A DNA stretch of 64,000 nucleotides from Thiomonas bhubaneswarensis (GCF_001418255.1 NZ_LIPV01000002.1:186001-250000), one strand, 5' to 3'; numbered from the stretch's first letter, positions 38,795 to 48,543 are shown. The notes: a model not told the origin generated them from the letters alone. Numbers and translations are program-made.

Positions 38795-40228
38795 TCAGCG
38801 CGGTACGCGCATGACTTTGAGCATATTGGTGCCGCCAGCCGACCCGATCGGCTCGCCGCAGGTGATGGCGTAGCTGTCACCCGACGCCACGGCGTTTTTC
38901 TCGATCAGCCGGGCTTCGGCCTGGTTGAGCAGGGCGTCGCGGTCGGTAGTGTCGAAACTGAGCAGCGTGGGCCGCACATTGCGGTAGAGCGCCATGCGCC
39001 GCACCGAGGTCTCGCTGCGCGACAGCGCGTAGATGGGCACGTTGACCCGGTGGCGGCTCATCCACAGTGCCGTGGAGCCCGATTCGGTCAGCGCCGCGAT
39101 CGCCTTGCAGCCCAGGTGATGTGCGGTGAACAGTGCCGCCATGGCGATGGACTGGTCGATGCGGGTGAACTTCTTGTCGATGAAGTCGTGTTCGAGCTTG
39201 ACGTCCTCGAATTTCTCGGCCGCCTCGCAGATGCTGGCCATGGCTTCGACCGTCTCCACCGGATACTTGCCGGCTGCGGTTTCCGCCGAGAGCATGACGG
39301 CATCGGTGCCGTCGAGCACCGCATTGGCCACGTCGGACACTTCGGCCCGGGTGGGCACGGCGTTGACGATCATCGACTCCATCATCTGGGTGGCGGTGAT
39401 GACCACGCGATCCATCTCGCGAGCCATGCGGATCATGCGCTTTTGCAGCGCCGGCACGGCGGCGTTTCCGACTTCCACCGCTAGGTCGCCGCGCGCCACC
39501 ATGATGCCATCGGAAGCGCGCAGGATTTCGGGCAGAGCCGGAATCGCCTCGACCCGCTCGATCTTGGCGATCAGCGCCGGTTTGTGGTTGTAGGGCTCGC
39601 CCGCCACATTGGCGAGCTGGCGCGCCAGCTCCATGTCGGTGGCATTCTTGGGGAAGGACACGGCAAGATAGTCGGCCTGGAAGGCCATCGCGGTGCGGAT
39701 GTCTTCCATGTCCTTGGCAGTCAGCGCCGGAGCGGACAGACCGCCGCCCTGCTTGTTGATGCCCTTATTGTTGGAGAGCTCACCGCCGATGGTGACGGTG
39801 GTGTGGATCTGCTCGCCGGCGACGTGATCGACGGTCAGCACGATCAGGCCATCGTTCAGCAACAGGCGGTCGCCCGCCCGCACGTCGCGCGGCAGGTCTT
39901 TGTAATCGAGACCGCAGCGATTTTCGTCGCCCAGCTCGCAAGTGGCGTCGAGGGTGAATTTGTGGCCGGGCTGGAGCATGACCTTGCCATCCTTGAACCG
40001 GCCCACGCGGATTTTGGGGCCTTGCAGATCGGCCATGATGGCCACCGCCTTGCCCAGCCGGTCGGCCGTCTCGCGGATAAGCCGGGCCCGATCAATGTGA
40101 TCCTGCGCCTTGCCGTGAGAGAAGTTGAGGCGGACGACGTCGACCCCGGCGGCAATCATGCGCTCGAGGATGTCTGGCGAGGAACTGGCGGGGCCGATGG
40201 TGGCGACGATTTTGGTGGCGCGGGACAT
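38795..40228 (-). CDS. pyk: Pyruvate kinase
   Basis: A 477-residue pyruvate kinase converting phosphoenolpyruvate and ADP to pyruvate and ATP. Motifs are TKIVATIGPASSSPD, RLNFSHG, ADLQGPKIRVG, the active-site lysine region ALIAKIERVEA, IMVARGDLAVEVG and TATQMMESMI, then DGTDAVMLSAETAAGKYP. The C-terminal domain ends GTNMLKVMRV. The ATG at 40228 matches the family N-terminus; an upstream in-frame codon would add 20 non-conserved residues. Confidence 0.96.
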   Translation of the reverse strand: MSRATKIVATIGPASSSPDILERMIAAGVDVVRLNFSHGKAQDHIDRARLIRETADRLGKAVAIMADLQGPKIRVGRFKDGKVMLQPGHKFTLDATCELGDENRCGLDYKDLPRDVRAGDRLLLNDGLIVLTVDHVAGEQIHTTVTIGGELSNNKGINKQGGGLSAPALTAKDMEDIRTAMAFQADYLAVSFPKNATDMELARQLANVAGEPYNHKPALIAKIERVEAIPALPEILRASDGIMVARGDLAVEVGNAAVPALQKRMIRMAREMDRVVITATQMMESMIVNAVPTRAEVSDVANAVLDGTDAVMLSAETAAGKYPVETVEAMASICEAAEKFEDVKLEHDFIDKKFTRIDQSIAMAALFTAHHLGCKAIAALTESGSTALWMSRHRVNVPIYALSRSETSVRRMALYRNVRPTLLSFDTTDRDALLNQAEARLIEKNAVASGDSYAITCGEPIGSAGGTNMLKVMRVPR

Positions 40229-40405
40229 GAGTAGCTGAATGAGGGGGATGGGCGGGAACGCGATCGGTGAAAATGTGGATTCATTCACGGTCAGCGGGCC
40301 GTAGTGTAGAGCTTGCCGTTGACGGTTTCGTTTCCGGTGTCAGAATCACGTCAGGCGGATTGATCCGACTCACGCCGACCTTACCGACCCCCAGTGGGTT
40401 CATCC

Positions 40406-41740
40406 ATGAGCGATTCTTCCACCGACGAGACGATGCCCGCCGACGCCGACCGCGCCGAGATGCTGCCGGGGCTGGCCGCCGTGCCGGAAGTCAGGAGCCT
40501 GCTCGAAGCCGTCGATCTGCCCATTGGCCGCTGGGACGCCGAGGGAAGGCTGACCTTTTTCAACCCCCCTTATGTGAGCTGGGCACGCCGCGCGCCTCAA
40601 GAGCTGCGTGGCCGCACCCTGGCGGAGCTGTACGGCGACGAAGCCTGGCATGCGGCCCGCCCTGCGTTCGACCGAGGTTTTTCCGGGCACCAGGCGCATT
40701 ACCTGCGACTGCTCAGACATCTCGAACCGCCACGCTGGGCGCGTATTCAGGTGTTTCCCGAACGGGGTTCGAATGGCCGCATCGACGCCATCTACACCAT
40801 CGCGCACGACGTGCACGACGACATCACCGCGGCAATGGCGCTCAAGCGCTCCAACTGGCTGCTCGAACAGGCGCTGGACAACCTGCCCTGGGGCGTGATC
40901 GAGAGCAATGCCGATCTGATCATCACCCGCTGGTCGCATTCCGCCGAGACCATACTCGGCTATACGGAGACCGAGCGTCTGGGCACCCACCGCCTGGCCA
41001 TGGGCGTGCCCGAGGAAGAACGCGCGCGCACCCTGGCGGTCTACGAGCGCCTGCTGCGAGGTGAGATCGACAGCTGGGTCGAGCAGGCGCAATACATCCG
41101 CAAGGACAGGCGGCGCATCTGGGTGGAGTGGACGCTGTCGGCCCTGCGAGACGAGGAGGGGCACGTCGTCTCGCTGCTCACCTTCGTGCGCGACATCACC
41201 CACCAGATCGACACCCATGCGCGGCTGCTGCACCGGGCCGAGCGCGACGCTCTAACGGGCGTGCTCAGCCGTCGCGCCGTCATGGAGCGGCTCGAAACCG
41301 CCTTGGCGCGCCGCACGCGCGAAGATCGGCTCGCCCTGTGCTTCATCGATCTCGACGGATTCAAGCAGATCAACGACCGTCTGGGTCATGTGCGCGGAGA
41401 CCGGCTGCTGGTTCAGGTGGCGCACGCCATGCAGGACGCCTTGCGGCGCGATGACGCCATCGGCCGTATCGGCGGCGACGAATTCGTCGTGCTCAGCGCC
41501 GTGGCCGATCTGGCGGCGGCGCAGTCGCTGGCGGCCAAGCTCGTCGAGGTCAGTGCGGCGGCGGGTTACGACCTGCTTTCCGGTCTGCGGGTGACGGCCA
41601 GTGTCGGGGTGGCGGTAGCGCCCATTCATGCGCGCAGCAGTTTCGAACTGCTGCAGCGTGCCGACGACGCCATGTACGCAGCCAAGCAGGAAGGCAAGAA
41701 CCGCTGGGCCCTGTGCCATCGCCGCATCGACGGCGGTTGA
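40406..41740 (+). CDS. PAS-PAS-GGDEF diguanylate cyclase
   Basis: A 444-residue cytoplasmic sensor enzyme. Two PAS-like domains (about 35-150 with DLPIGRWDAEGRLTFFNPPY and 155-275 with LDNLPWGVIESNADLIITRWS, followed by a PAC end, VSLLTFVRDITHQ) lead to a GGDEF domain from about 285. The active site is an intact GGDEF at 356-360. An inhibitory I-site RxxD (RRDD, 347-350) lies five residues before it. It should make cyclic di-GMP with product feedback. No transmembrane segment is seen. ATG 40406 is chosen; a GTG four codons upstream is possible. Confidence 0.92.
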   Translation: MSDSSTDETMPADADRAEMLPGLAAVPEVRSLLEAVDLPIGRWDAEGRLTFFNPPYVSWARRAPQELRGRTLAELYGDEAWHAARPAFDRGFSGHQAHYLRLLRHLEPPRWARIQVFPERGSNGRIDAIYTIAHDVHDDITAAMALKRSNWLLEQALDNLPWGVIESNADLIITRWSHSAETILGYTETERLGTHRLAMGVPEEERARTLAVYERLLRGEIDSWVEQAQYIRKDRRRIWVEWTLSALRDEEGHVVSLLTFVRDITHQIDTHARLLHRAERDALTGVLSRRAVMERLETALARRTREDRLALCFIDLDGFKQINDRLGHVRGDRLLVQVAHAMQDALRRDDAIGRIGGDEFVVLSAVADLAAAQSLAAKLVEVSAAAGYDLLSGLRVTASVGVAVAPIHARSSFELLQRADDAMYAAKQEGKNRWALCHRRIDGG

Positions 41741-41742
41741 GC

Positions 41743-41821
41743 GCGCCCCCAGGGCTGGGCTGCGCCCAGCCCGCCCCCCGTGGGGGTCAAGAAAACTTGG
41801 GGCGGCCCTGCGTTTTCTTGA
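41743..41821 (+). repeat. Three-hairpin intergenic repeat, copy 1
   Basis: It starts two bases after the cyclase stop. Hairpin 1 is GGGCTGGGC-TGC-GCCCAGCCC, hairpin 2 is CCCCC-GT-GGGGG, and hairpin 3 pairs TCAAGAAAAC (41787-41796) with GTTTTCTTGA (41812-41821). The last 48 bases are identical to copy 2 at 55392-55467, while the stem of hairpin 1 differs but remains paired. Confidence 0.85.
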
Positions 41822-41848
41822 ATGTCGTGCTGTAGAGCTTCAAGGGCC

Positions 41849-42175
41849 TCACGCCCAAGTGTGGCTGACCCAGGTCAAGGCCCAGTAAGCCACCATGCCG
41901 CTGAGGATGGTGCCCAGAATGCCTCGGCGGGCAAAGAAATAGCCGGCGGCGATCACGGCTGCGCCCAGCTTGACCCAGGGCGGCCCCAGAGGCGTGAGCA
42001 GCAGAAGCTCGGGCGCCACTACGGCGGCAAGCGCTGCGGCCGGTGCAAACCGCAGGGCGATCTTGACCCTCGCGGGCAGGGGCATGGCCTTTCGTGAGAG
42101 CAAAAAGAGGTTGCGGCTCAGCACGGTCACTGCCGTGAGGCCGACAACCAAGGCGATCTGTTGAAGCAAGGTCAT
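41849..42175 (-). CDS. azlD: AzlD family branched-chain amino acid export subunit
   Basis: A 108-residue membrane protein with about four helices (LLQQIALVVGLTAVTVLSRN; APAAALAAVVAPELLLL; AGYFFARRGILGTILSGMVAYWAL). It has the AzlD family size and LRFAPAAALAAVV motif. It pairs with AzlC encoded 23 bases upstream to export branched-chain amino acids or analogues. Its stop lies close to the three-hairpin repeat. Confidence 0.88.
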   Translation of the reverse strand: MTLLQQIALVVGLTAVTVLSRNLFLLSRKAMPLPARVKIALRFAPAAALAAVVAPELLLLTPLGPPWVKLGAAVIAAGYFFARRGILGTILSGMVAYWALTWVSHTWA

Positions 42176-42198
42176 GGCTTGAACGTTTCCCGGCTTCT

Positions 42199-42951
42199 TC
42201 AGGGTTTGGTGCCGTCGAGCAGGCCGCCGCCGCCCAGTTGCCGATTGCTCCAGGCTTCCCAGGCCATGCCCACGACCAGCGCGCCCAGAATGGCCACGAC
42301 CAGATTGAGCCGAAGCGGCAGCCAGAACATCAGCGCGCTGAGCGCCGAAGCGACGACGATCACCCCGGCAATGGTGCGATCGGCCAGCAAAGACAGCACG
42401 ATGCCCAGAAGCGCCAGCGTGCCGGCGAAGGCCAGCCCCCAGGAGCCCGGAATGTGCTGCGCCATCAGAATGCCCAGAATGGAGGGAATCTGCCAGGCGA
42501 CCCAGTTGGTCAGCGAGACCCCCAGGAAATACTGCGTCTGCTGGGGGTCCTGCGTGGGATGGGGGTGGCGCCGGATCATCAGCACCTGGTTCAGGTCGCC
42601 GATCAGGTAACCGTAAACCAGACGCCGCAGCCTGGGCAGGTTTTCGAAGTAGGGGCGCATCTGCGCGCTGAACACCACGAAGCGCAGATTGACGCAGAAC
42701 GCGGTGCCGAGAATCAGCCACAGCGGCGCTCCAGCGGCGATCAGGGGCAGCACGGCGAGTTGGGCGCTGCCCGCGAACACGAACAGGCTGATGGCCAGGG
42801 CAAGCTGCACGCTCAGTCCCGACTTCACCATGGCCACACCTGTGACGAGCCCCCACGCGGCGATGCCCAGAGAAACGGCGCGCATGTCCTGCACGCCTTC
42901 CCGGAAGGCCGGGCGGGCAACCATCGATTGAACGCGGGAGAGGGTGGACAT
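42199..42951 (-). CDS. azlC: AzlC family branched-chain amino acid permease
   Basis: A 250-residue membrane protein with about seven helices and the AzlC motifs AFREGVQDMRAVSLG, FVFAGSAQLAVLPLI, CVNLRFVVFSAQMRPYF and GDLNQVLM. It forms the large subunit of the AzlCD exporter. The ATG at 42951 is well before the first family motif. The frame runs open far upstream across the PglL gene, which is a high-G+C artefact. Confidence 0.9.
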   Translation of the reverse strand: MSTLSRVQSMVARPAFREGVQDMRAVSLGIAAWGLVTGVAMVKSGLSVQLALAISLFVFAGSAQLAVLPLIAAGAPLWLILGTAFCVNLRFVVFSAQMRPYFENLPRLRRLVYGYLIGDLNQVLMIRRHPHPTQDPQQTQYFLGVSLTNWVAWQIPSILGILMAQHIPGSWGLAFAGTLALLGIVLSLLADRTIAGVIVVASALSALMFWLPLRLNLVVAILGALVVGMAWEAWSNRQLGGGGLLDGTKP

Positions 42952-43028
42952 GGTGAAAATAAGGATAGATGCTATTTTGCGCCGCATCAAAAGATCGCGG
43001 CAAGCGGTGAAACCACAGGTGTGACAAA

Positions 43029-44987
43029 TCAGCGATTCACGGGAACCGTGATACGGCGCAGCACCGGGGCGTTTTTCAGCGCCTCGAGCAAAGGGGCGGT
43101 CTGACCGGGTGTCAGCCCGGCCTGTGCCGCCTGGGCGGGAAACTGCTTGACCAGTCCGGGTGCATACAGCCAGAAGGAGCTTGCGGTATAGCGGGCCAGC
43201 GCCAGCGCCTCGCCCGCATGCCCCAGGCGGCTGAGCAGCAACACGCGGCGGATCAGCAGGCTCGGGTCGCCATAGGCATGACTGACCCGATCGATCTCGG
43301 CCATTTCGCGCAAAAGCTCGCTGTGGCTGTCGGCGGCGCTCACCTGAATGCCGCTGGCCAGTGCAAAGCCGATCAGGGGCCGGAAGAACAGGTCGCTGCG
43401 CTGCGCTTGTGCGATGGCCTGGCTGACCAGCGTGCGATCGGCGGAGTAGGCATCGTTGGTGACGTTGTAGTCGTAACCGGCCTTGACCACCAACAGGGCC
43501 GCCAAGAGCCCTGCGCCCAAGGCTGCGGGGCGTGGCAGCGTCAGTCCGCGCCCGTTCGTTGGTCGGCTTTGCGCCTCGGTTCCGGGTCGGTCGAACCCAT
43601 CCATCCAGCCCGCCAGAAAGGCGAAGACCCAGAGGAAATAGAGGTACCACAGGGGATACTCGACCAGGCTGTGCAGGCCGAGGAAAGCCACGCCCATCCA
43701 CGCGGTCAGGGGCAGCGGCGTGGGGTCTTCGGGTTTGCTGCGGCCGAGCCGCATCCAGCCCCGGGCGGAGCGCCAAAGCCAGGCCAGGGCGACGAGCAGA
43801 ATCGGTACCGTGCCGACAAGGCCGGTCTCGGCGAGCAGTTGCAGGATGAGGTCGTGGGCGTTGTCGATATTGTCCAGCGGCAGCGGGTGCAGCGCGTGAT
43901 GGATGGCCGCGTGCTGCAGCCCCCAGCCGAGCTGTCCCCAGCCCGCGCCGAACCAGGGCAGGTGCTCGAACACCTGCCAGGCATTGCGCCAGATCAGCGC
44001 CCGCGCATTGACGGGCTGATCGATCTGCCGGGTCACGGCATCGAGAAAGCTGATCCAGCCGAGGTGGTCGGCTGCGCGCAGCGCCAGCCACCACAAGGCG
44101 TAGAGCAGCGGCACGGCCACCAGCGCCGCCCAGCGCGGATGACGCCAGGCGCCGCGCACCGCGATGAGCACCAGCGCCGACGCGACCACCGCCTGCACCA
44201 TGCCGGTGCGCGATCCGCAGACCACCAGCGCCCAGCTCATGCCGATGACCGCGGCCCACACCGCACCCGTGCGCAAGCGTGGCGCCCACCAGGCCAGCCC
44301 CGCCAGACCGAGGGCCACCGCCGTGGCGTAATGATTGGGCTGGCGCAGATTGCCGAACACCCTGCCCGTCGAGGGGTAGCTGATGATGTCGGAATACAGC
44401 GGCGCATGCGCAGCCAGCCAGGTGGCAAGCGATGGCATTTGCCAGAGGGCGAACTGCACCAGGCCGAACGCCACCTGCACCAGACCCTGCAACAACAGCC
44501 CGGCAGCCGCCACGTCGAGCCAGGGGTGGCCGCCCGCAACCTCGGACGAAACTTGCGATCGTGCCGCCGACTGCCCCAGCCCGGCCACGAGCGCCGCGCT
44601 CAGCAGCACCGCCACGGTGATCGTGCCCTGGCTGGCATAGGCGAGCTGACCGCTGAGGGTCTGTAGCGCGACCACCGCCGCCGCCACACCAAAGCCCAGC
44701 GAGGCCAGGCCGAAGCGTGGCGTCAGCCCGCCCCAGGCTGCCGAAAGCAAGACCGCAGCCCACAGCGCGGCCGCCACCAAGGTGGTGCCCATTTTGGCCA
44801 CTACGCCTGGATCGAAAGGCCAGAGCAGAGGCAGAGACATCGCCAGCCCCAGCAGGGTCAGAGCGAGTTGTGACGGGAATTTAAGGCGGGCCGAGGCGGG
44901 CGCTGGCGCGGAGGAGGCGGGAGAAGGCGATGGCATGTCGCGCATTATCCGTGCGGCCGATTCGTGACTGAATTCCGAGTACACCAT
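43029..44987 (-). CDS. PglL/Wzy-type O-antigen ligase or O-oligosaccharyltransferase
   Basis: A 652-residue polytopic membrane protein with about twelve helices. The Wzy_C signature is in the middle: GNLRQPNHYAT near 210, then the periplasmic loop GAGWGQLGWGLQHAA and DNAHDLILQLLAETG near 360-395. A C-terminal region with a hydrophobic helix and soluble helices (SHAYGDPSLLIRRVLLLSRLGHAGEAL) fits the Wzy_C_2 extension of PglL. Such enzymes transfer glycans from lipid carrier to protein or lipid A. The ATG at 44987 has GAAGG upstream; starts at 44945 or 44936 are possible. Confidence 0.85.
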   Translation of the reverse strand: MVYSEFSHESAARIMRDMPSPSPASSAPAPASARLKFPSQLALTLLGLAMSLPLLWPFDPGVVAKMGTTLVAAALWAAVLLSAAWGGLTPRFGLASLGFGVAAAVVALQTLSGQLAYASQGTITVAVLLSAALVAGLGQSAARSQVSSEVAGGHPWLDVAAAGLLLQGLVQVAFGLVQFALWQMPSLATWLAAHAPLYSDIISYPSTGRVFGNLRQPNHYATAVALGLAGLAWWAPRLRTGAVWAAVIGMSWALVVCGSRTGMVQAVVASALVLIAVRGAWRHPRWAALVAVPLLYALWWLALRAADHLGWISFLDAVTRQIDQPVNARALIWRNAWQVFEHLPWFGAGWGQLGWGLQHAAIHHALHPLPLDNIDNAHDLILQLLAETGLVGTVPILLVALAWLWRSARGWMRLGRSKPEDPTPLPLTAWMGVAFLGLHSLVEYPLWYLYFLWVFAFLAGWMDGFDRPGTEAQSRPTNGRGLTLPRPAALGAGLLAALLVVKAGYDYNVTNDAYSADRTLVSQAIAQAQRSDLFFRPLIGFALASGIQVSAADSHSELLREMAEIDRVSHAYGDPSLLIRRVLLLSRLGHAGEALALARYTASSFWLYAPGLVKQFPAQAAQAGLTPGQTAPLLEALKNAPVLRRITVPVNR

Positions 44988-45008
44988 GCGCCTTCACGGC
45001 GCCATGCC

Positions 45009-46559
45009 TCACTGCGGCAAGGTCTTGTCGATAGCCTGCTGCTGCTTGTGCAATTGCTGCATCGCCTGCAAGCGCGCGGCGATGATGGAGGCTTCGAAAT
45101 AATCGGCCCCCGGCGTGCGCTGGGCGATGCGCAATTGTTCGATGGCGGCCTCGAGCTTGCCTTCCAGGGCATAGGCCTCGGCGGTGGCGCGGTGTTGCGC
45201 GGCGTAAGCGCCCAGCGCGGCTTCGGCGCGGGCGAGGTCGTTCCACAGCGCCCGGTCTTGCGGGTGTTCCACGGTTTGCTGGCGCAGAAAGTTGCGCGCG
45301 GCGGTCTTGTCGGGCTGGGCCAGCAGGCAACGGGCCAGCAGGTGTCGCGCTGCGGTGGATTGGGGAAACCGGGCCTGCAGCGCACGCGCGGCTTCGACGG
45401 CCTGCGCCGGGTGGCTCGCCAACTGCAGCTCGACCTGCAACAGATCGAGCGGAAGCCGCTCGGTAGCCGGTGCATCGCCTGCGGACGCCTGTGCGCGGGC
45501 CAGGGCCGCCGAGGCGGCATCAGTGCGCCCCAGACGCTGCAGCAGCACGGCCTGACCGTATGCGTTGGCGGCCTGCTGCGCAGGGAAGTCAGCTTTTCCG
45601 GTGCTGAAATGCTGCATTTCGCGCAACAGGGCGTCATGCGAGGTCGGTGTGAGCGCCTGGGCTCGGGCATGCATCAGCCAGAACATGAGATCGTGATCGG
45701 GCGGCAGGGGCTTATAGCCGCCTCGCGCCTCGGCGTCAGCGATGCGCTCGCTGGTGAGCGGATGGGTCTGGAGGAATGCCAGCACATCGCTGTCGTCCAG
45801 CCGCGACAGGCTCTGCAGCCGCAGCAGCATGCTGGCCATGGCCTGCGGCGGGTAGCCTGCTGCCGCGAGCACCTCTTCGCCGGTGCGGTCTGCATCGCGC
45901 TCGTTGCTGCGCGAAAACCGCAGGGCGTTGTCAATCGCGGCGGCCTGTCCTCCCATGGCCAGGCCCTGCGCGGCCTGATCCTGTCCTGCACTTGCGGCGG
46001 CAATGGCCAGCAACAGCGAGCCGATGCTCAGCAGCCTATCCTTTCCCGCCTGCGCCAGTCGCTGCGCGATATGCCGTTGGGTGATGTGCGACATTTCGTG
46101 GGCGAACACGGCGGCTACCTGATCGTGCGACTGCGCGTCGATCACCAGGCCGGTGTGCACGCCGATCCAGCCTCCGGGCAGGGCGAAAGCGTTGAAACTG
46201 CGGTCGCGCAGCAGAAAGACACGGAAGTGCGCCGGTGCTTCCATTTCGGCAGTTAGCCGCGCAGCCGGGGTGAGGCGGTCGACAATGGTCTGAAGGTAGT
46301 CGCGCAGCAGGCTGTCGTCGAGATAGTCGGGCTCCTGGCGCATCTCGCGCATGATGATCTCGCCCAGGCGCTTTTCCTGTGCGGCGGAGAAGCTGCCTTG
46401 CGCGGGGTCACCGAGGGCTGGCAAGCCGCTCGAAAGACCCGATGCGGACGGCTCGGGCGTCTGCGACCAGCTCGCAGTGCAGGGCAGCGCCAGCGCAAGC
46501 GCGGCCGCGAGGGTGCCGAGGCGTAGAACGCGCAGATGTTGAGGGGAGACGGAACGCAT
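45009..46559 (-). CDS. bepA: BepA-like periplasmic M48 metalloprotease with TPR domain
   Basis: A 516-residue exported protease. A signal peptide (LGTLAAALALALPCTASWS) is followed by an M48 domain with the zinc motif HEMSH at 154-158 and the third ligand in SNERDADRTGEEVL. The C-terminal half (about 280-516) is built of TPR units (ANAYGQAVLLQRLGRTDAASAALARA and AALGAYAAQHRATAEAYALEGKL). BepA degrades or chaperones stalled outer membrane proteins such as LptD and works with BAM. The ATG at 46559 is preferred over a TTG seven codons upstream. Confidence 0.92.
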   Translation of the reverse strand: MRSVSPQHLRVLRLGTLAAALALALPCTASWSQTPEPSASGLSSGLPALGDPAQGSFSAAQEKRLGEIIMREMRQEPDYLDDSLLRDYLQTIVDRLTPAARLTAEMEAPAHFRVFLLRDRSFNAFALPGGWIGVHTGLVIDAQSHDQVAAVFAHEMSHITQRHIAQRLAQAGKDRLLSIGSLLLAIAAASAGQDQAAQGLAMGGQAAAIDNALRFSRSNERDADRTGEEVLAAAGYPPQAMASMLLRLQSLSRLDDSDVLAFLQTHPLTSERIADAEARGGYKPLPPDHDLMFWLMHARAQALTPTSHDALLREMQHFSTGKADFPAQQAANAYGQAVLLQRLGRTDAASAALARAQASAGDAPATERLPLDLLQVELQLASHPAQAVEAARALQARFPQSTAARHLLARCLLAQPDKTAARNFLRQQTVEHPQDRALWNDLARAEAALGAYAAQHRATAEAYALEGKLEAAIEQLRIAQRTPGADYFEASIIAARLQAMQQLHKQQQAIDKTLPQ

Positions 46560-46627
46560 TGGCAAGCACTCTGCAGGCAAGCAGTTAGAGAGCGTTCTCG
46601 CGCCGGTCAGTTCCCGTCAGGCAAGGC

Positions 46628-48379
46628 TCAGTTGAGCGCGGCCAGCGCGGCCTGCAGTTCCTCGGGCTCGAAGCTCGACAGCACGGTTTGCACCAAGGGT
46701 GCGAGTTTGTCGGGGTCGGCGCGCAGCACTTCCTGCTTGACGGCGAGGATCTGCGAGGGATGCATGGAAAAGCTGCGCAGCCCCATGCCCAGAAGCAGGC
46801 GCGTCATGGCAGGGTCGCCCGCCATCTCGCCGCAGACGCTGATGTCCACGGGTCGGCCTTTCCAGGCAGCTGCGGCGCGCGTCTGGGCGATGATCTGCGC
46901 CAGCAGATTCAGCACGGCCGGATGCAGCGGGTCGTACAGGTTGGAGACGCTCTCGTCGGCACGGTCGATGGCCAGGGTGTACTGCACCAAGTCGTTGGTG
47001 CCGACGGACAGAAAGTCGAAGTGCCGCAGAAACAAGGGCAGCGCCAGTGCGGCGCCGGGCACCTCGATCATCGCGCCGACTTCCACCGGGCCGAAACGCA
47101 CGTTTTCAGCCGCGAGCTCGGCGCGCGCCTTGTCGAGTTCGTTGAAGGTCTGGCGGATCTCGCTGGCGTGCGCCACCATGGGAATCAGCACCTTCAGCGG
47201 CCCGAGCGCCGCCGCACGCAGCAAGGCGCGCAACTGCACCCGGAACATGGCCGGATCGGACAGGCTGTAGCGTATGGCCCGCAGGCCCAGCGCGGGGTTG
47301 AGGTGGGTGAAGTCGCCGTCGCGATGGTCTTCGGCATCGAGCGGCTTGTCCGAGCCGATGTCGATGGTGCGGATGGTGACGGGCTTGCCCTGCATCGCCT
47401 GTATCACCCGGCTGTAGGCGGCGTACTGCTCGTCTTCGCCCGGCAGCTTGCCACCGCGGTTCATGAACAGGAACTCGGTACGGAACAGGCCCACGCCCGC
47501 GGCGCCCGCCTCCAGCGCCGGAGCGCAGTCTTCGGGCTGTTCGATGTTGGCCAGCAGTTCCACCGGCTCGGCGTTGAGGGTGCGCGCTGGGGTGAACTTC
47601 AGGCGCTTGAGGCGCTCGCGGGCGAGCTGCGCCTCCTGCTGGCGCAGACGGTAGTCGTCGAGGATGACGGGCGAGGGATCGACGATGAGCAGGCCGCTGT
47701 CGCCGTCGATGATGACCAGATCGTCCTGCCGGATCAGGCTGCCTGCTGCGCGCGCGCCCACCACGGCCGGAATGTCCAGACTGCGGGCGACGATGGCGGT
47801 ATGCGAGGTCTTGCCGCCCACATCGGTGACGAAGCCGCGGAACACGCCGGTCTTGAACTGCAGCATGTCGGCCGGGGCGATGTCGTGGGCGATGAGCACC
47901 AGATCGCCGTTGCCGCTGGCCGAGTGGGCCAGCCCGGCGCTGCCGCGCAGGGCGCGCAGCACGCGCTCGACCACCTGCTCGACGTCGGCGATGCGCTCGC
48001 GCAGATAGGCGTCGTCCATCTCTTCGAAACTGCGCGAAATCACGTCGAGCTGGGCGGTGAGCGCCCACTCGGCGTTGTAGCGGCGCTGGCGAATCCAGGT
48101 GATGGTGTCGAGGGCCATTTGCCGGTCGTCGAGCAGCAGCTTGTGCACGTCGATGAACGCGGCCATCTCGGCCGGAGCGTCGGGCGGAAGATCGGCCTTG
48201 AGGGTATCGAGTTCGTGCCGCACGGCGCGGCGTGCGGCACGCAGGCGCTCGATTTCCGCCTCCTCCATGCCGGGGTCGACGAAGTAGTGCGCAACGTCCA
48301 GCCGCGCCGAGGCGAGGATGACCGCACGACCAATGGCCATGCCGCGGGATACCGGAATACCGAAGAGTTGAAGCGCCAT
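46628..48379 (-). CDS. ptsI: Phosphoenolpyruvate-protein phosphotransferase (enzyme I)
   Basis: A 583-residue enzyme I that takes phosphate from phosphoenolpyruvate and passes it to HPr. The phosphorylated His193 lies in GGKTSHTAIVARS. The PEP-binding barrel has GVGLFRTEFLFM, RTIDIGSDKPL and LNPALGLRAIRYSL, and the C-terminal cysteine region is VCGEMAGDP. Upstream on the same strand there is no ptsH; HPr and EIIA are about 10 kb away at 58.2-58.9 kb. It probably serves a regulatory phosphotransferase system, because no sugar permease is visible. Confidence 0.95.
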   Translation of the reverse strand: MALQLFGIPVSRGMAIGRAVILASARLDVAHYFVDPGMEEAEIERLRAARRAVRHELDTLKADLPPDAPAEMAAFIDVHKLLLDDRQMALDTITWIRQRRYNAEWALTAQLDVISRSFEEMDDAYLRERIADVEQVVERVLRALRGSAGLAHSASGNGDLVLIAHDIAPADMLQFKTGVFRGFVTDVGGKTSHTAIVARSLDIPAVVGARAAGSLIRQDDLVIIDGDSGLLIVDPSPVILDDYRLRQQEAQLARERLKRLKFTPARTLNAEPVELLANIEQPEDCAPALEAGAAGVGLFRTEFLFMNRGGKLPGEDEQYAAYSRVIQAMQGKPVTIRTIDIGSDKPLDAEDHRDGDFTHLNPALGLRAIRYSLSDPAMFRVQLRALLRAAALGPLKVLIPMVAHASEIRQTFNELDKARAELAAENVRFGPVEVGAMIEVPGAALALPLFLRHFDFLSVGTNDLVQYTLAIDRADESVSNLYDPLHPAVLNLLAQIIAQTRAAAAWKGRPVDISVCGEMAGDPAMTRLLLGMGLRSFSMHPSQILAVKQEVLRADPDKLAPLVQTVLSSFEPEELQAALAALN

Positions 48380-48543
48380 GCGGCGATGGTAGCGGTCGCG
48401 CCCTGCGAAGAGAACAGCGGCAGGCTGCAGCACCAATCAGCGCTGCAGGGTTATCTGCGGCCTCTTATCCTCCGGTCAGGCCTGCGCGTCGCAAGAACGT
48501 GCGGTCTTCCCCCTGATCGACGTTCTTTTATTGGAGATGCACC

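Noticed and set aside
42199-44763. Long minus-strand frame joining azlC to the PglL region
   Set aside because: The azlC protein clearly starts at 42951; the upstream extension lies in another frame of the ligase gene.
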